From assembly GCF_003437035.1 (NCBI RefSeq), contig NZ_QSRL01000006.1, forward strand, positions 1 to 64,000: DNA of 64,000 nt, given 5' to 3'. The DNA is from Collinsella sp. TF08-11AT (GTDB lineage Bacteria; Actinomycetota; Coriobacteriia; Coriobacteriales; Coriobacteriaceae). Positions within the stretch are counted from its first letter, which is position 1; every line of letters starts with the position of its first letter. Made by a program: the position numbers and the translations under genes. Below the pieces are notes generated by a model. The model was not told the DNA's origin, did no database searches, and saw nothing but the letters and a program-made list of their open reading frames with translations. This document shows, piece after piece, positions 29,328-38,038 of this stretch.

Positions 29328-30218
29328 TCACGAAGCAAGATGACGCAATAGGTGCAGAAAAACCGTCTGGTGTCGATCAGTCCAGGAATTTTGCCGATAG
29401 CAAAAGTAGATAGGCAAGGTTACATCACGCGAACCTTCAATGGAGTACTCACTCACTTCTGACCCATCCGATGCGAGAGAGGACCCAGACAAACTCAATA
29501 TCAATCCCCCAGCTTGAAGAAACTCAGTCTGAGCCCTGCTTCCGTATTCAACATCACGGAAGCGAAAATTGACGAGCTGGGCTTCAGGGCATTGGTTAAT
29601 AGCATTGAGACAGGGTGACAAATTAATGGGAACAGCGAGCCTGCCGCCCAGTAACTCGCGAATGGTCATGGCGCCCACAGATTGATGACCCGCTGGGCAT
29701 GAAAGAACCTTGAGCTCCTTTTCACCCAAATATTTTGAAGAAAGGACGCTGTCCCGTGGTTCCTCGAATGAGATAGCCGCATCCGAAATGCCAAGCACAA
29801 GTGATTCAAAGCATGTAGCCGTTGGCTGATGCCACACATCAAGGTGAATCTGAGGGTGCGAACTCTCAAACGAGTCGTACCAGTTTTCGTCAAAAAGACG
29901 CCCCCGCCCATGAAGGCAGGGGGCGTAAAGACGAAAATGATCGTCGGGCAAGACGCCGTCATCCCTCGATTGAGCGTACTTTTTGAGATCGTCGACTTGT
30001 GCCAAGATCACGCGTGCACGACGCGCAAATTCTCTGCCCGACGGAGACAAAACAGCCTCCCCCGCCGATCGGTCGAGCAAAACAATCTGATACTCAGATT
30101 CCAACTTTTTGATTGCCGACGAAACGGCCTGCGGGCTCACATGAACGGCGCGAGCTGCCTTGCGCACGCCGCCATAGTTCGCTACCGCTTGAAGGTATTC
30201 GAGTTGAGAAAGCTGCAT
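29328..30218 (-). CDS. LysR-type transcriptional regulator
   Basis: 296-residue regulator. The N-terminal winged helix-turn-helix reads LSQLEYLQAVANYGGVRKAARAVHVSPQAVSSAIKKLE. The rest is a periplasmic-binding-protein-like effector domain. Co-inducer is unknown. Like the MFS gene after it, it uses more A/T-ending codons than the surrounding housekeeping genes, so the two may form a small acquired unit. The stop is followed by a weak hairpin with CGTCAA/TTGACG arms (about 29288-29306). Confidence 0.88.
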   Translation of the reverse strand: MQLSQLEYLQAVANYGGVRKAARAVHVSPQAVSSAIKKLESEYQIVLLDRSAGEAVLSPSGREFARRARVILAQVDDLKKYAQSRDDGVLPDDHFRLYAPCLHGRGRLFDENWYDSFESSHPQIHLDVWHQPTATCFESLVLGISDAAISFEEPRDSVLSSKYLGEKELKVLSCPAGHQSVGAMTIRELLGGRLAVPINLSPCLNAINQCPEAQLVNFRFRDVEYGSRAQTEFLQAGGLILSLSGSSLASDGSEVSEYSIEGSRDVTLPIYFCYRQNSWTDRHQTVFLHLLRHLAS

Positions 30219-30259
30219 AGATTACTCCAAAGGCAGCCAAGTCGACGGGCTACGCGCCC

Positions 30260-30595
30260 TCAGATGAGGTTCTCGCCCAGGTTTTTGCCGCCGAGGACAT
30301 GCATGTGGAAGTGCATGACGGTCTGGCCGGCATTGACGCCCTTGTTGGAGATGACGCGGAAACCGTCCTCCAGACCCTTGGCCTTGGCGACCTCCTGGAT
30401 GGCGTGAGCCATGGCGCCCATGGTCTCGGCCGGCACGTTGTCGGCGATGTCGCTGTAGTGCTTCTTTGGGATCACGAGCGTGTGGACCGGCGCCTGGGGG
30501 TTGAGGTCGTCGAACGCGATGACCTGGTCGTCCTCATAGACAACGGTCGAGGGGATCTCGTGGTTGGCAATTTTGCAGAAGATGCAATCACACAT
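30260..30595 (-). CDS. HIT-family nucleotide hydrolase (HinT)
   Basis: Purine nucleoside phosphoramidase-type HIT protein, 111 residues. It begins CDCIFCKIANHEIPSTVVYEDD with zinc-type cysteines, and the histidine triad is HFHMHVLGG near the C-terminus. The start at 30595 is set by AAAGGA eight bases upstream. It follows xseA and xseB on the same strand (50-base gap after xseB) and probably shares their transcript. Confidence 0.93.
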   Translation of the reverse strand: MCDCIFCKIANHEIPSTVVYEDDQVIAFDDLNPQAPVHTLVIPKKHYSDIADNVPAETMGAMAHAIQEVAKAKGLEDGFRVISNKGVNAGQTVMHFHMHVLGGKNLGENLI

Positions 30596-30644
30596 GGCTG
30601 GTTCCTTTCTCACAGACCAAGGTAATTATATTTGGTCGGGATGG

Positions 30645-30911
30645 TTAGAACGAGAGGTTGTCGTCCGTGTTGGCGGCTTCGCCGTCGGCGAGCACGTCGT
30701 TGCCGTCGACGTCCTTAAGGAGCACCGAGACCTTCTGCTCGGCATCGGACAAGCGGGTGCGCAGGCTTTTGAGGAGCTCGACGCCGCGGGTATAGCTCTC
30801 GAGCGACTCCTCGAGCTCCATATCGCCCGACTCCAAGCTGCGGATAATGAGCTCCAACTCCTGAGAAGCCTGCTTGTACGTAAGCTGCTCAACCGGGGTC
30901 TTCTCTGCCAT
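30645..30911 (-). CDS. xseB: Exodeoxyribonuclease VII small subunit
   Basis: 88-residue helical subunit that assembles with XseA to degrade single-stranded DNA. Family signature: LTYKQASQELELIIRSLESG and MELEESLESYTRGVELLKS. It lies 42 bases after xseA in the same direction. The acidic C-terminal tail is not conserved in the family. GGAAAGGAAA precedes the ATG. Confidence 0.92.
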   Translation of the reverse strand: MAEKTPVEQLTYKQASQELELIIRSLESGDMELEESLESYTRGVELLKSLRTRLSDAEQKVSVLLKDVDGNDVLADGEAANTDDNLSF

Positions 30912-30953
30912 ATCTGTTTCCTTTCCTAAGAGTCTATCACTGTGAAACGCGGC

Positions 30954-32432
30954 CTACTCGACCGCATTGACGGTTGCCGACACGTTGCCGTCCGCCATGC
31001 GCACGCGGATGGCGTCGCCCGGCTTAAAGGTCTTGGCGCTCGTAGCCACACCATCATCGCTGTACGCGATGGAGTAACCGCGGGCAAGCACCTTGAGCGG
31101 CGACAAGGCATCGAGCGAGGCTGCCGCACGGCCCAGGTCGGATGCGGGTTTGCTGAGCATCGTACGTCCCTGATGCTCCAGACGGGAACTCGCGAGCGTG
31201 ATCGCATGGCGCTTGCCATCGAGCCCCGAGGTGCTTGCGATCAAGCGCTCGGGCAGACGCTCGAAGTTGGAGCGGAATGTCCCGACCGAGCGTACTATGG
31301 CGCCCGACAGGCGATCGGCAGTCAGCGCAAGCTCCGATTCGCGACGCTCGACCATAAATGTGGGGTCGTTGAGGCACGGGCGACACGCAGCGGCATCGAG
31401 CGCATCACCCAAGCGAGCCGTATAGGTATCCCAGGCACGGCGACCGCGCTGATCGAGCATCTCCAGGTCGACCTGGGCCGACCCAATCATCGATGCCATC
31501 GCGGCACCCAGACGCTGATGGCGCGCCTCGAGCACGTCGGCCAACTCCGTCATAGCCGGCGCCACCGATTCTGCCGCTGCCGTGGGCGTGGAGGCGCGAC
31601 GGTCGCTCACCATGTCGCAGATCGAGGTATCGGGCTCATGCCCAATACCCGTCACCACAGGCACGGGACAAGCCGCCACCGCACGAGCAAGCTCCTCGTC
31701 GTTAAAGGTCATGAGGTCCTCAAAGGAACCGCCGCCGCGCACCAGCAAAATGCAATCGGGCGCCGGCGTAATGGCGGCGGCGCGGCGCAAGCCTTCAATA
31801 AGCTCCGCCGGCGCACCCTCGCCCTGGACCTTTGCACCCACGCAGACAAGCTCGACGAGCGGGTTGCGACGGCGCAGCGTACGCTTGACGTCGTCGATTA
31901 CGGCGCCCGAAAGCGAGGTGACGACCGCCACGCGCGAGCAAAACACCGGGATGCGACGCTTGCGTGCCTCGTCCATCAGGCCCTCGCGGCGTAGCTTTTC
32001 GGCCAACTGAGCCACCTGCTGACGCAGCAAGCCCTCCCCCGCCAGCGAGAACGAGCGGGCAACGAAGCTCATGCGACCCGTAGGCTTGTAGAGATTGAAA
32101 CTGCCCCTAAAGCTCACCTGCATGCCATCACGCAGATCGAAGGTACGCTTAAGGTAGGCGCCCTTCCAGATGATGCAGTCGACGGCCGCCGAGTCGTCCT
32201 TGATTTGGAAGTAGCAGTGGCCGCTTCGGGCATTGGGACCGCGGAAACCCGTGACCTCGCCCAGAACGCTCAGCTGCGGAATGGCATCGAGCGCACCGGC
32301 AGCGATCTCCACCGCTTGGCTCACGCTGAGCTCTTTGCGCTCCTGCTCGTCCGATCCGTCGAACTCGGCGGAAACGGCATTGCCGGTTAGATTCCAGCCT
32401 GCCACGCAGCCCCCTTTCGTCATCGTGCACAT
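30954..32432 (-). CDS. xseA: Exodeoxyribonuclease VII large subunit
   Basis: Large subunit of the bidirectional single-strand exonuclease. The N-terminal OB-fold contains SVSQAVEIAAGALDAIPQLSVLGEVTGF, then GHCYFQIKDD and GSFNLYKPTGRMSFV. The central catalytic region has RIPVFCSRVAVVTSLSGAVIDDV, LLVRGGGSFEDLMTFNDEELARA and VVTGIGHEPDTSICD. The start is uncertain: two ATG codons 9 bases apart follow GGAGCCC. The protein is slightly longer than average at 492 residues. First gene of xseA-xseB-hinT. Confidence 0.93.
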   Translation of the reverse strand: MCTMTKGGCVAGWNLTGNAVSAEFDGSDEQERKELSVSQAVEIAAGALDAIPQLSVLGEVTGFRGPNARSGHCYFQIKDDSAAVDCIIWKGAYLKRTFDLRDGMQVSFRGSFNLYKPTGRMSFVARSFSLAGEGLLRQQVAQLAEKLRREGLMDEARKRRIPVFCSRVAVVTSLSGAVIDDVKRTLRRRNPLVELVCVGAKVQGEGAPAELIEGLRRAAAITPAPDCILLVRGGGSFEDLMTFNDEELARAVAACPVPVVTGIGHEPDTSICDMVSDRRASTPTAAAESVAPAMTELADVLEARHQRLGAAMASMIGSAQVDLEMLDQRGRRAWDTYTARLGDALDAAACRPCLNDPTFMVERRESELALTADRLSGAIVRSVGTFRSNFERLPERLIASTSGLDGKRHAITLASSRLEHQGRTMLSKPASDLGRAAASLDALSPLKVLARGYSIAYSDDGVATSAKTFKPGDAIRVRMADGNVSATVNAVE

Positions 32433-32474
32433 GGGCTCCGGCCCTGCGCTAATTCAAATCCAACACATAGTACA

Positions 32475-32504
32475 GCGCCGCGGGGACACAAATCCCCGCG
32501 GCGC
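32475..32504 (-). terminator. Hairpin after the zinc peptidase gene
   Basis: 11-bp perfect stem GCGCCGCGGGG/CCCCGCGGCGC, 17 bases past the peptidase stop. It has no U-tract on the minus strand (followed by TGTACT), so termination may be inefficient. Confidence 0.6.
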
Positions 32505-32520
32505 CCGTCGGTCCCACTTG

Positions 32521-33225
32521 TTATCGGTTGGAGTTTCTGTTGTAACGAGCCATAAGATAGAGCAGCTGAATGATCGAAGTGAGCGCTGCGGCCACATAGG
32601 TAAGCGCGGCCGCTGTCAGCACCTTCTTGGCACCGTTGACCTGCTTGGAGCTCATGCCCGACTGCTCGATGTACGCCACGGCGCGGCGGCTGGCATCAAT
32701 CTCGACCGGCAGCGTAACCAGTTGGAACAGCACGCTAAACGAGAAGAAGATCAGCGCGAGGGTCGTGAGCCCGGCAATGTTCATAAACAGGCCCAAGAGC
32801 AACACGATGGTCCAGGTGTTCTGGGTAAAGTTGACGACCGGCACGAGGGCGGTGCGAACCTTCATCATGGCGTAACCGCTTTGGCGCTGGGCGGCATGGC
32901 CCGCCTCGTGGCAGGCGACGGCAACGCTTGCGACCGACCCGCCCGAACGGTTGGCGTCCGAGAGATACAGGTTATTGTCCTGCGGGTTGTAATGGTCGGT
33001 GAGCTCGCCGGCGACACCCTTGATACCCACGGCGTTGCAGCCGTTGGCGTCGAGCATGCGGCGAGCGACCGTGGCGCCCGTGTCGCCGTCCGAGCGAACC
33101 TTGGACCAGGTTTTGTACGTCGAGTTGATATAGTTCTGTGCGGCAAGGCCAAGCACTGTGCAGACAAGAACAACCAGCAGGTACAGCGGGTCGATGCCAA
33201 AGCCGTAACCATAGTAATAGGGCAT
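32521..33225 (-). CDS. YugP-type membrane zinc metallopeptidase
   Basis: Neutral zinc metallopeptidase of 234 residues. It starts PYYYGYGFGIDPLYLLVVLVC with a membrane segment, and the zinc site HEAGH lies in VAVACHEAGHAAQRQSGYA near residue 105. Three or more further hydrophobic segments follow (NTWTIVLLLGLFMNIAG, TLALIFFSFSVLFQLV). The start at 33225 is set by GGAGG eight bases upstream. The family is widespread; substrates are unknown. Active site probably faces the cytoplasm. Confidence 0.9.
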   Translation of the reverse strand: MPYYYGYGFGIDPLYLLVVLVCTVLGLAAQNYINSTYKTWSKVRSDGDTGATVARRMLDANGCNAVGIKGVAGELTDHYNPQDNNLYLSDANRSGGSVASVAVACHEAGHAAQRQSGYAMMKVRTALVPVVNFTQNTWTIVLLLGLFMNIAGLTTLALIFFSFSVLFQLVTLPVEIDASRRAVAYIEQSGMSSKQVNGAKKVLTAAALTYVAAALTSIIQLLYLMARYNRNSNR

Positions 33226-33313
33226 GCGAATTCCTCCGAATCGAGTTACACGTTGGAGGCATTCTACCCACTCGACTGACCAGCAAATCAACATCGATGT
33301 TTTGGCAATGTCA

Positions 33314-33417
33314 GCGAAAACGGTCGAGAGCGAGCAAGGTGACGTGAAAGAGAAGCGTCGCGTACTTTGGTACGCGAGCGACGATTGAACGTCAGATTGC
33401 CGCTCTCGGCCGTTTGC
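33314..33417. repeat. Nested palindrome R1
   Basis: Outer arms (33314-33345 and 33389-33417) pair over about 25 bases with a few bulges. The core holds GCGTAC/GTACGC closing a CAAA-type loop, flanked by TGACG/CGTCA. Read on the minus strand, 58 bases match palindrome R2 (38853-38910) at 47 positions. It fills the gap between the zinc peptidase and rnd genes. Confidence 0.75.
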
Positions 33418-33428
33418 AGCGTCGAGCT

Positions 33429-33456
33429 GTTACGCGGTTTGGTAAAACCGCGTAAC
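33429..33456. repeat. REP-like palindrome, copy 2
   Basis: Perfect 12-bp arms GTTACGCGGTTT/AAACCGCGTAAC with a four-base loop, seven bases past the rnd stop. It is closely related to the palindrome at 5319-5345, including the GCAGCGTC flank. May also be the rnd transcript end. Confidence 0.75.
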
Positions 33457-33463
33457 TATATAC

Positions 33464-34597
33464 CTATAGCAATTCAATTTTGCCGTCCTTCACCGTCAGC
33501 CCCATATTGCCCGAGAGCAGATCGTCCAGGCGCGAACCCACAAGCTCAAAACGCCAGCCTTCGCGCAGGGGGCTCTGCTCGGGATGCTCAATATAGTCGG
33601 CCAGGTCATCGCGCGAGGCAATGACCGAGGTCGCCACGCCCGAGCGTTCGGCAACCAGGCGGATGAGCGCGTACATCAGGTCCGTCACGCTCTCCAACTC
33701 CGGAGAGATCTGGCGATGCCCGCGCACCATGAGCGGCAGGCGATCGTGCGGGCAGCTTGCGCCGCGCTTGATAGCCATGAGCGCACCGTCCACGTCGCGC
33801 TCCCCCAGCTGATCGGTGCCGCGGATGCTGCGGAACTCCTCAACGCGCACGGGATTGCGCTTAACGAGCGCAAGCAGCGTGTCGTCGGACATGACCCACT
33901 TGCGCGGGATGTTACGGCGCTCGGCGCGGTCCTCGCGCCAGGCGGCGAGCTCGCGCGCGATGCCCAGCTGGTGGCGGCTGCACGAGTTGATGCGCTTGAC
34001 CTTGCGGAACGCCTCGTGGCGATCGGCGCGATAGTGCGACTCGTCAGTCAGCGGGCGCAGCTCGTCGAGCACCCAGTCCACGCGACCCAGCTCGCGCAGG
34101 CGGCTCATCATCTCGGTATAGGCAACGATCAGGTACTTGACGTCATCGATCGCATACTCAATCTGCTTATCGGTCAGCGGGCGGCGCGACCAGTCGGTCA
34201 GCGACTCGGTCTTGGGCAGCGATACGCCGCAGAACGTCTGGACAAGCGCGCCATACGAAATCTGCTGACGCTCGCCCAAAAAGGCGGCGGCCACCTGCGT
34301 GTCAAAAATGGGACGCGGCAGTACGCCTACGGTATGGAGCATGACCTCCATATCCTGCGAGCACGCGTGGAAGACCTTGGTCACGCTCTCGTCGGCCATA
34401 AGCTCGGCCAGCGGCGATAGGTCGTCGATTACCAGGGGATCGACCGCTACGCTCTCGGCAGGGGTGGCAATCTGGACCAAACACAGACGTGGATGGAACG
34501 TGCGCTCGCGCAAAAACTCGGTATCGACGGCAATCGCGTCGAACTCACGGGCGCGCTGGCAAAAGTCGAGTAGAGCCTGATGTGTGGAAATGTACAT
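33464..34597 (-). CDS. rnd: Ribonuclease D
   Basis: 3'-5' exoribonuclease of the DEDDy family that trims tRNA precursors. 377 residues. Exo motifs: AIAVDTEFLRERTFHPRLCLVQIA (Exo I), KVFHACSQDMEVM (Exo II) and IEYAIDDVKYLIVAY with the Tyr of Exo III. An HRDC domain follows (ELAAWREDRAERRNIPRKWVMSDD). The start MYISTHQALLDF is preferred by homology; the frame opens 12 codons earlier and neither site has a strong Shine-Dalgarno. Confidence 0.9.
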   Translation of the reverse strand: MYISTHQALLDFCQRAREFDAIAVDTEFLRERTFHPRLCLVQIATPAESVAVDPLVIDDLSPLAELMADESVTKVFHACSQDMEVMLHTVGVLPRPIFDTQVAAAFLGERQQISYGALVQTFCGVSLPKTESLTDWSRRPLTDKQIEYAIDDVKYLIVAYTEMMSRLRELGRVDWVLDELRPLTDESHYRADRHEAFRKVKRINSCSRHQLGIARELAAWREDRAERRNIPRKWVMSDDTLLALVKRNPVRVEEFRSIRGTDQLGERDVDGALMAIKRGASCPHDRLPLMVRGHRQISPELESVTDLMYALIRLVAERSGVATSVIASRDDLADYIEHPEQSPLREGWRFELVGSRLDDLLSGNMGLTVKDGKIELL

Positions 34598-34695
34598 ATC
34601 AACCCATCGAATAAGGTTAGGCCCGAAAAACACGGGTAGGATATCGGCATTGCCTTACAACTATACTCGGTTAGTCACAGAACGGGAACGTAAGT

Positions 34696-35613
34696 ATGCG
34701 CTGCCTTATCATCCACAACCCGGCATCGGGCCCCAGCTCAGATGAAATCTACGCATTCACGCACGCCCTCGCGCAGGGCGGCGACGAGGTCGTGATGCGT
34801 TTTATCGGTGATGGCATGGAGCCCGAGGACGCCGTGGCAGACGTGCGCGAGTTCGACCGCGTGGTCGTTTCGGGCGGCGACGGCACTGTCTCCAACGTGC
34901 TCGACCAGATGCGCGGGTGCGGTGTCCCCACGCTCGTCTTCCCCTCCGGCACAGCCTGCTTGTTCTTTAACAACATCGGTAATGCCCCCGAGGCAGCGGC
35001 GCTTGCCAAGGCTTGCCGCGCCGGTCGCACGGTCAAAGTAGACATGGGCGAGCTCTTTTGGCTCGACGAGGACGGCAACGAGAAGCGCCACGGCTTCATC
35101 ATCATCGCCGGCTCGGGCTTTGACGCTGAGATTATGATGAAGGCCGCCCCCACTAAAAACGACATCGGCGAGATCGCCTACTTCCTCTCTGCGCTCGCCA
35201 CGCCCAACCCTACGGTAGCGCACTTTGCGATTGAGCATGACGGCATTGTCGAGGAGCTCGACGGCATCTGCTGCATGGCCGGCAACACCTCGGTCATCCA
35301 AAACGACATCAACCTGTTCCCCGACTGCCGCATGAACGATGGCATGGTCGACATTGCGGTCATCGAACCCGTGCGCACCGTGCAGCTGCTGCCTACTGTG
35401 ATCACCGCTGCGCTTGACCCCGCCGGCAAGGTACTCGGGCGCCCGCAGTTCAAAATCATCCAGACCAAGGAAGCCAAGATCACCTGCACGCCGTCGTTGG
35501 GCATGCAGTTCGATGGCGAGATCATCTCCAGCAACTCGGGCGTCTTTGGTGCCCGCGCACTTCCGCAATGCCTCGACCTCATCGTCGACGAATTCTCCCC
35601 GCTCGGAAAATAG
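34696..35613 (+). CDS. Diacylglycerol-kinase-family lipid kinase
   Basis: YegS/DagK-type lipid kinase of 305 residues. The ATP-binding loop is RVVVSGGDGTVSNVL near residue 56, with the nucleotide contact FPSGTACLFFNNI after it; the second domain contains SGFDAEIMMKAAP and ends in FDGEIISS. It probably phosphorylates diacylglycerol to phosphatidic acid or a related lipid at the membrane. Its stop overlaps the AGGAGG ribosome site of a 30-codon membrane protein, so the two are coupled. Confidence 0.9.
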   Translation: MRCLIIHNPASGPSSDEIYAFTHALAQGGDEVVMRFIGDGMEPEDAVADVREFDRVVVSGGDGTVSNVLDQMRGCGVPTLVFPSGTACLFFNNIGNAPEAAALAKACRAGRTVKVDMGELFWLDEDGNEKRHGFIIIAGSGFDAEIMMKAAPTKNDIGEIAYFLSALATPNPTVAHFAIEHDGIVEELDGICCMAGNTSVIQNDINLFPDCRMNDGMVDIAVIEPVRTVQLLPTVITAALDPAGKVLGRPQFKIIQTKEAKITCTPSLGMQFDGEIISSNSGVFGARALPQCLDLIVDEFSPLGK

Positions 35614-35622
35614 GAGGACCCC

Positions 35623-35715
35623 ATGAACGACAATCCCCTGCTCGGCTTTATCGTCATCGTTTTGGCCATGCTCGTCGGCTATGCGATCAACGTGATCCAC
35701 CGCCGGAAGAAGTAA
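35623..35715 (+). CDS. 30-residue single-span membrane protein
   Basis: Very short gene with a strong ribosome site (TAGGAGGACCCC) that begins at the stop of the lipid kinase gene, so translation is coupled. The product has a polar start (MNDNP), one hydrophobic helix of about 20 residues (LLGFIVIVLAMLVGYAINVI) and a basic end (HRRKK), giving a predicted N-out/C-in anchor by the positive-inside rule. A U-rich terminator follows 37 bases on. No family is recognised; it might modulate the lipid kinase or the membrane. Confidence 0.65.
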   Translation: MNDNPLLGFIVIVLAMLVGYAINVIHRRKK

Positions 35716-35751
35716 AACCACATTGGCATGATATTCATCCGGTTATCGACT

Positions 35752-35796
35752 CTCCCGCTGTTTATGCAAATTCTAAACAGCGGGAGAGTTTTTTTG
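35752..35796 (+). terminator. Terminator of the lipid kinase operon
   Basis: 12-bp stem CTCCCGCTGTTT/AAACAGCGGGAG followed by AG and seven T's. Strong intrinsic terminator. Confidence 0.9.
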
Positions 35797-36020
35797 AGTA
35801 TTGTCTGGTGCTTTATTCCACTGCAGTAAATGCAGGGTGCCTTTATTTAACTAAAGCTACAAAATGAGTATTCTTATCCGCTCATCGCATATTTTATGAC
35901 ACTCATCGAGTATTTCATCGAATCTAGTGAATACTCTTTAGACTTCCGATAGGCTAATAGATGTATTTATTAGCTGAAATCCTGCACGGTTCCGCGGGGT
36001 TTCAACGGTTGGGAGGGATT
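35797..36020 (+). promoter_or_regulatory. Upstream region of the C69 dipeptidase
   Basis: AT-rich 220-base stretch with no gene. It holds GAGTATTTCA/TGAATACTC arms ten bases apart (35908-35917, 35928-35936) and a further TGAGTATTC at 35865-35873, possible operator sites. Confidence 0.4.
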
Positions 36021-37823
36021 ATGAGGCTTACTCATCCCGTCAACACGCTCAAGAAGCTTGGCTGCGGCCTTGCATTCGGAGCTGCGGCCATTATGGCCAT
36101 GCCGACCTCGGCACTCGCTTGCACCCAGATCTACATGGGCAGCAAACTCACGGCGGACGGCAACACGTACTACGGCCGCGCAGAGGACTTTAGCACACGC
36201 TATATCAAGCACTTTGGCATTGAGCCTGCGCACAAGGACGGTAGCAAGTACACCTCGCTCGAATCCGGCTTTGAGTACAAGTCCACGGGCCCCACGTATC
36301 GCTACACCTTCGTTCGCGACAACCCCTCTCAGTGGGAAGATCGCTATGACGCTTATTCCGAGGCTGGCATCAACGAGAAGGGCGTCTCCTGCTCTGCCAC
36401 GCTGAGCACCTCCTACAACGAGAAGGCTGAGGAGGCCGATCCCCTCACCGAGGAGACCGGCATCGGTGAGTACAACTACGCCAGCGTCATCTTGGGCGAG
36501 AGCGCCACGGCCCGCGAGGGCGTCGAGCTCCTCGGAAGTCTGGTCGATGAGCAGGGCATCTGCACCAACGACCAGATCATCATCGCCGACAACAACGAGA
36601 CCTGGCTGTTCGCCGGACTTTCTGGCCATCAGTGGATTGCCATGAAGCTCACCGACGACATCGCCTCGGTCAACCCCAACATCGGCAACCTTAACTACAA
36701 GGTTAACCTCGACGACACCGAGAACTGCCTCCACTCCAAGGACATTCAGACCATGCCCGAAGAAAAGGGCTTTGCCAAGTACTTCGATGACGGCCAGTTC
36801 GACGTTGCCCAGACCTACGGTGAGGAAATTAGCGAGCAAGCCATGCATTCTTGGTCGCGCTATATCCAGGGCCGCGATTACTTCATGGCTCCGCTTGCCG
36901 AGGGCACCGACTACGAGATCGTTAAGGACGAGCGCGAAGATGCTCGCGCCACGACCGGCGCCCTGGTCCACGAGATGCAGCCGCTGTTCTTCCAGCCCGG
37001 CAAGTCCGACTGGAACACCTTTGAGATGATCCGCAGCTTTGCTACTCGTGGCGAGAATGTCGCCGGCCTCAACGCCAACACCGACGGCGCCTATGCCATT
37101 GGCTCCAACCGCAACACCGAGATCCACACCTTCCAGATCCGTCAGGGCATGGACCCCGAGATCGCGACCATTCAGTGGGAGATGCTCTCCAACGCCGAAT
37201 TCTCCGTCGCCATCCCCTTCTACTCCGCACTGCTCACCGAGGTCAGCCCCTACTTCAGCGATCAGGATGTCTCCTTCGATCACTGCGAAGAGGAAGACGT
37301 CGTGAACAACGAGGAGCCCAAGAACTCCATCAACTACGTCCTCATGGACATCAACACACTCGCCTATGAGAACCGCGACCACTGCGCCACCGGCGTCCGC
37401 GCCTATCTCGACGCCCTGCAGAAGGAACTCATCGAGCAGAACCTAACCGTCGACGATGCTATGCAGGCCACTGAGGGCACCGAGGCCCGCACCGCCCTGG
37501 CAAACAAGGCCGGCAAGGCTGCCACCAAGAACACCTACCTCAAGTGCAAGGCTATGCTCGAGGAGATGCGTGACTACCTCAAGGAGGAGGATTTCTCCGA
37601 GGAGTTCGTCCCGAGTGACTACGATGCCGACAACGATTGCCTGGTCGAGTCCATCACCTACGCCGACGAGGCCCTCTCCGATGAGGACGTTGCCGAGCCC
37701 GAGGTTAAGGAAGAGGCAACCGAGGAGAAGTCCGAGGGCAACAACATGGCCGCCATGGCCGTTGGCGCCGTCGTCATCATCGGTGTCTGCGGCTTCGTGC
37801 TCTATCGTCGCAAGAAGGCCTAA
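36021..37823 (+). CDS. Membrane-anchored C69 dipeptidase
   Basis: Secreted Ntn-hydrolase dipeptidase of 600 residues. A signal sequence (LKKLGCGLAFGAAAIMAM then PTSALA) ends just before CTQIYMGSKLTADGNTYYGR, so the nucleophile Cys would become the mature N-terminus, as the C69 family requires. The body contains SCSATLSTSYNEKAE, NETWLFAGLSGHQWIAMKL and EPKNSINYVLMDI. A C-terminal acidic linker leads to a membrane helix (MAAMAVGAVVIIGVCGFVLY) and RRKKA, anchoring it at the cell surface. The start is set by GGGAGGG seven bases upstream. Likely degrades peptides for nutrition. Confidence 0.92.
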   Translation: MRLTHPVNTLKKLGCGLAFGAAAIMAMPTSALACTQIYMGSKLTADGNTYYGRAEDFSTRYIKHFGIEPAHKDGSKYTSLESGFEYKSTGPTYRYTFVRDNPSQWEDRYDAYSEAGINEKGVSCSATLSTSYNEKAEEADPLTEETGIGEYNYASVILGESATAREGVELLGSLVDEQGICTNDQIIIADNNETWLFAGLSGHQWIAMKLTDDIASVNPNIGNLNYKVNLDDTENCLHSKDIQTMPEEKGFAKYFDDGQFDVAQTYGEEISEQAMHSWSRYIQGRDYFMAPLAEGTDYEIVKDEREDARATTGALVHEMQPLFFQPGKSDWNTFEMIRSFATRGENVAGLNANTDGAYAIGSNRNTEIHTFQIRQGMDPEIATIQWEMLSNAEFSVAIPFYSALLTEVSPYFSDQDVSFDHCEEEDVVNNEEPKNSINYVLMDINTLAYENRDHCATGVRAYLDALQKELIEQNLTVDDAMQATEGTEARTALANKAGKAATKNTYLKCKAMLEEMRDYLKEEDFSEEFVPSDYDADNDCLVESITYADEALSDEDVAEPEVKEEATEEKSEGNNMAAMAVGAVVIIGVCGFVLYRRKKA

Positions 37824-37843
37824 GGCCCTCATGTCCTAACTGA

Positions 37844-37892
37844 GCGGGCAAGGCAGCAATGGCAGCCTCGCCCGCTTAACCCGCCTTTTTGG
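37844..37892 (+). terminator. Terminator of the C69 dipeptidase
   Basis: Stem AGCGGGC..GGC/GCC..GCCCGCT with further pairing inside, then CCCGCCTTTTTGG. It starts about 20 bases after the stop. Confidence 0.65.
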
Positions 37893-37898
37893 CCGACG

Positions 37899-37926
37899 GG
37901 AAACCCACGGGAAACCCGGGAAACCC
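37899..37926. repeat. GGGAAACCC tandem repeat
   Basis: Two full GGGAAACCC units (37899-37907, 37910-37918) and a GGAAACCC unit directly after. Each unit resembles a G-C-closed palindrome. Followed by an AAATCTTTTT/AAAAAGATTT hairpin (about 37932-37953) upstream of the Trp leader promoter. Confidence 0.6.
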
Positions 37927-37950
37927 GCCTGAAATCTTTTTAAAAAAGAT

Positions 37951-37980
37951 TTCCCCGCACACACTTCGCTGTGCTATAGT
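37951..37980 (+). promoter_or_regulatory. Putative promoter of the Trp leader
   Basis: TTCCCC and TATAGT hexamers 18 bases apart, ending 58 bases before the leader-peptide ATG. The -35 is weak, so the call is tentative. Confidence 0.4.
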
Positions 37981-38038
37981 GCAACGCAACAGCAACTAGG
38001 TGCGACCGCGCCACGGCATCACGAAAGGAGCCACCAAC

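Noticed and set aside
35970..37382. 470-codon minus-strand frame opposite the C69 dipeptidase
   Set aside because: Antisense shadow; no domain or ribosome site, whereas the plus strand encodes a complete C69 protein with a signal peptide.
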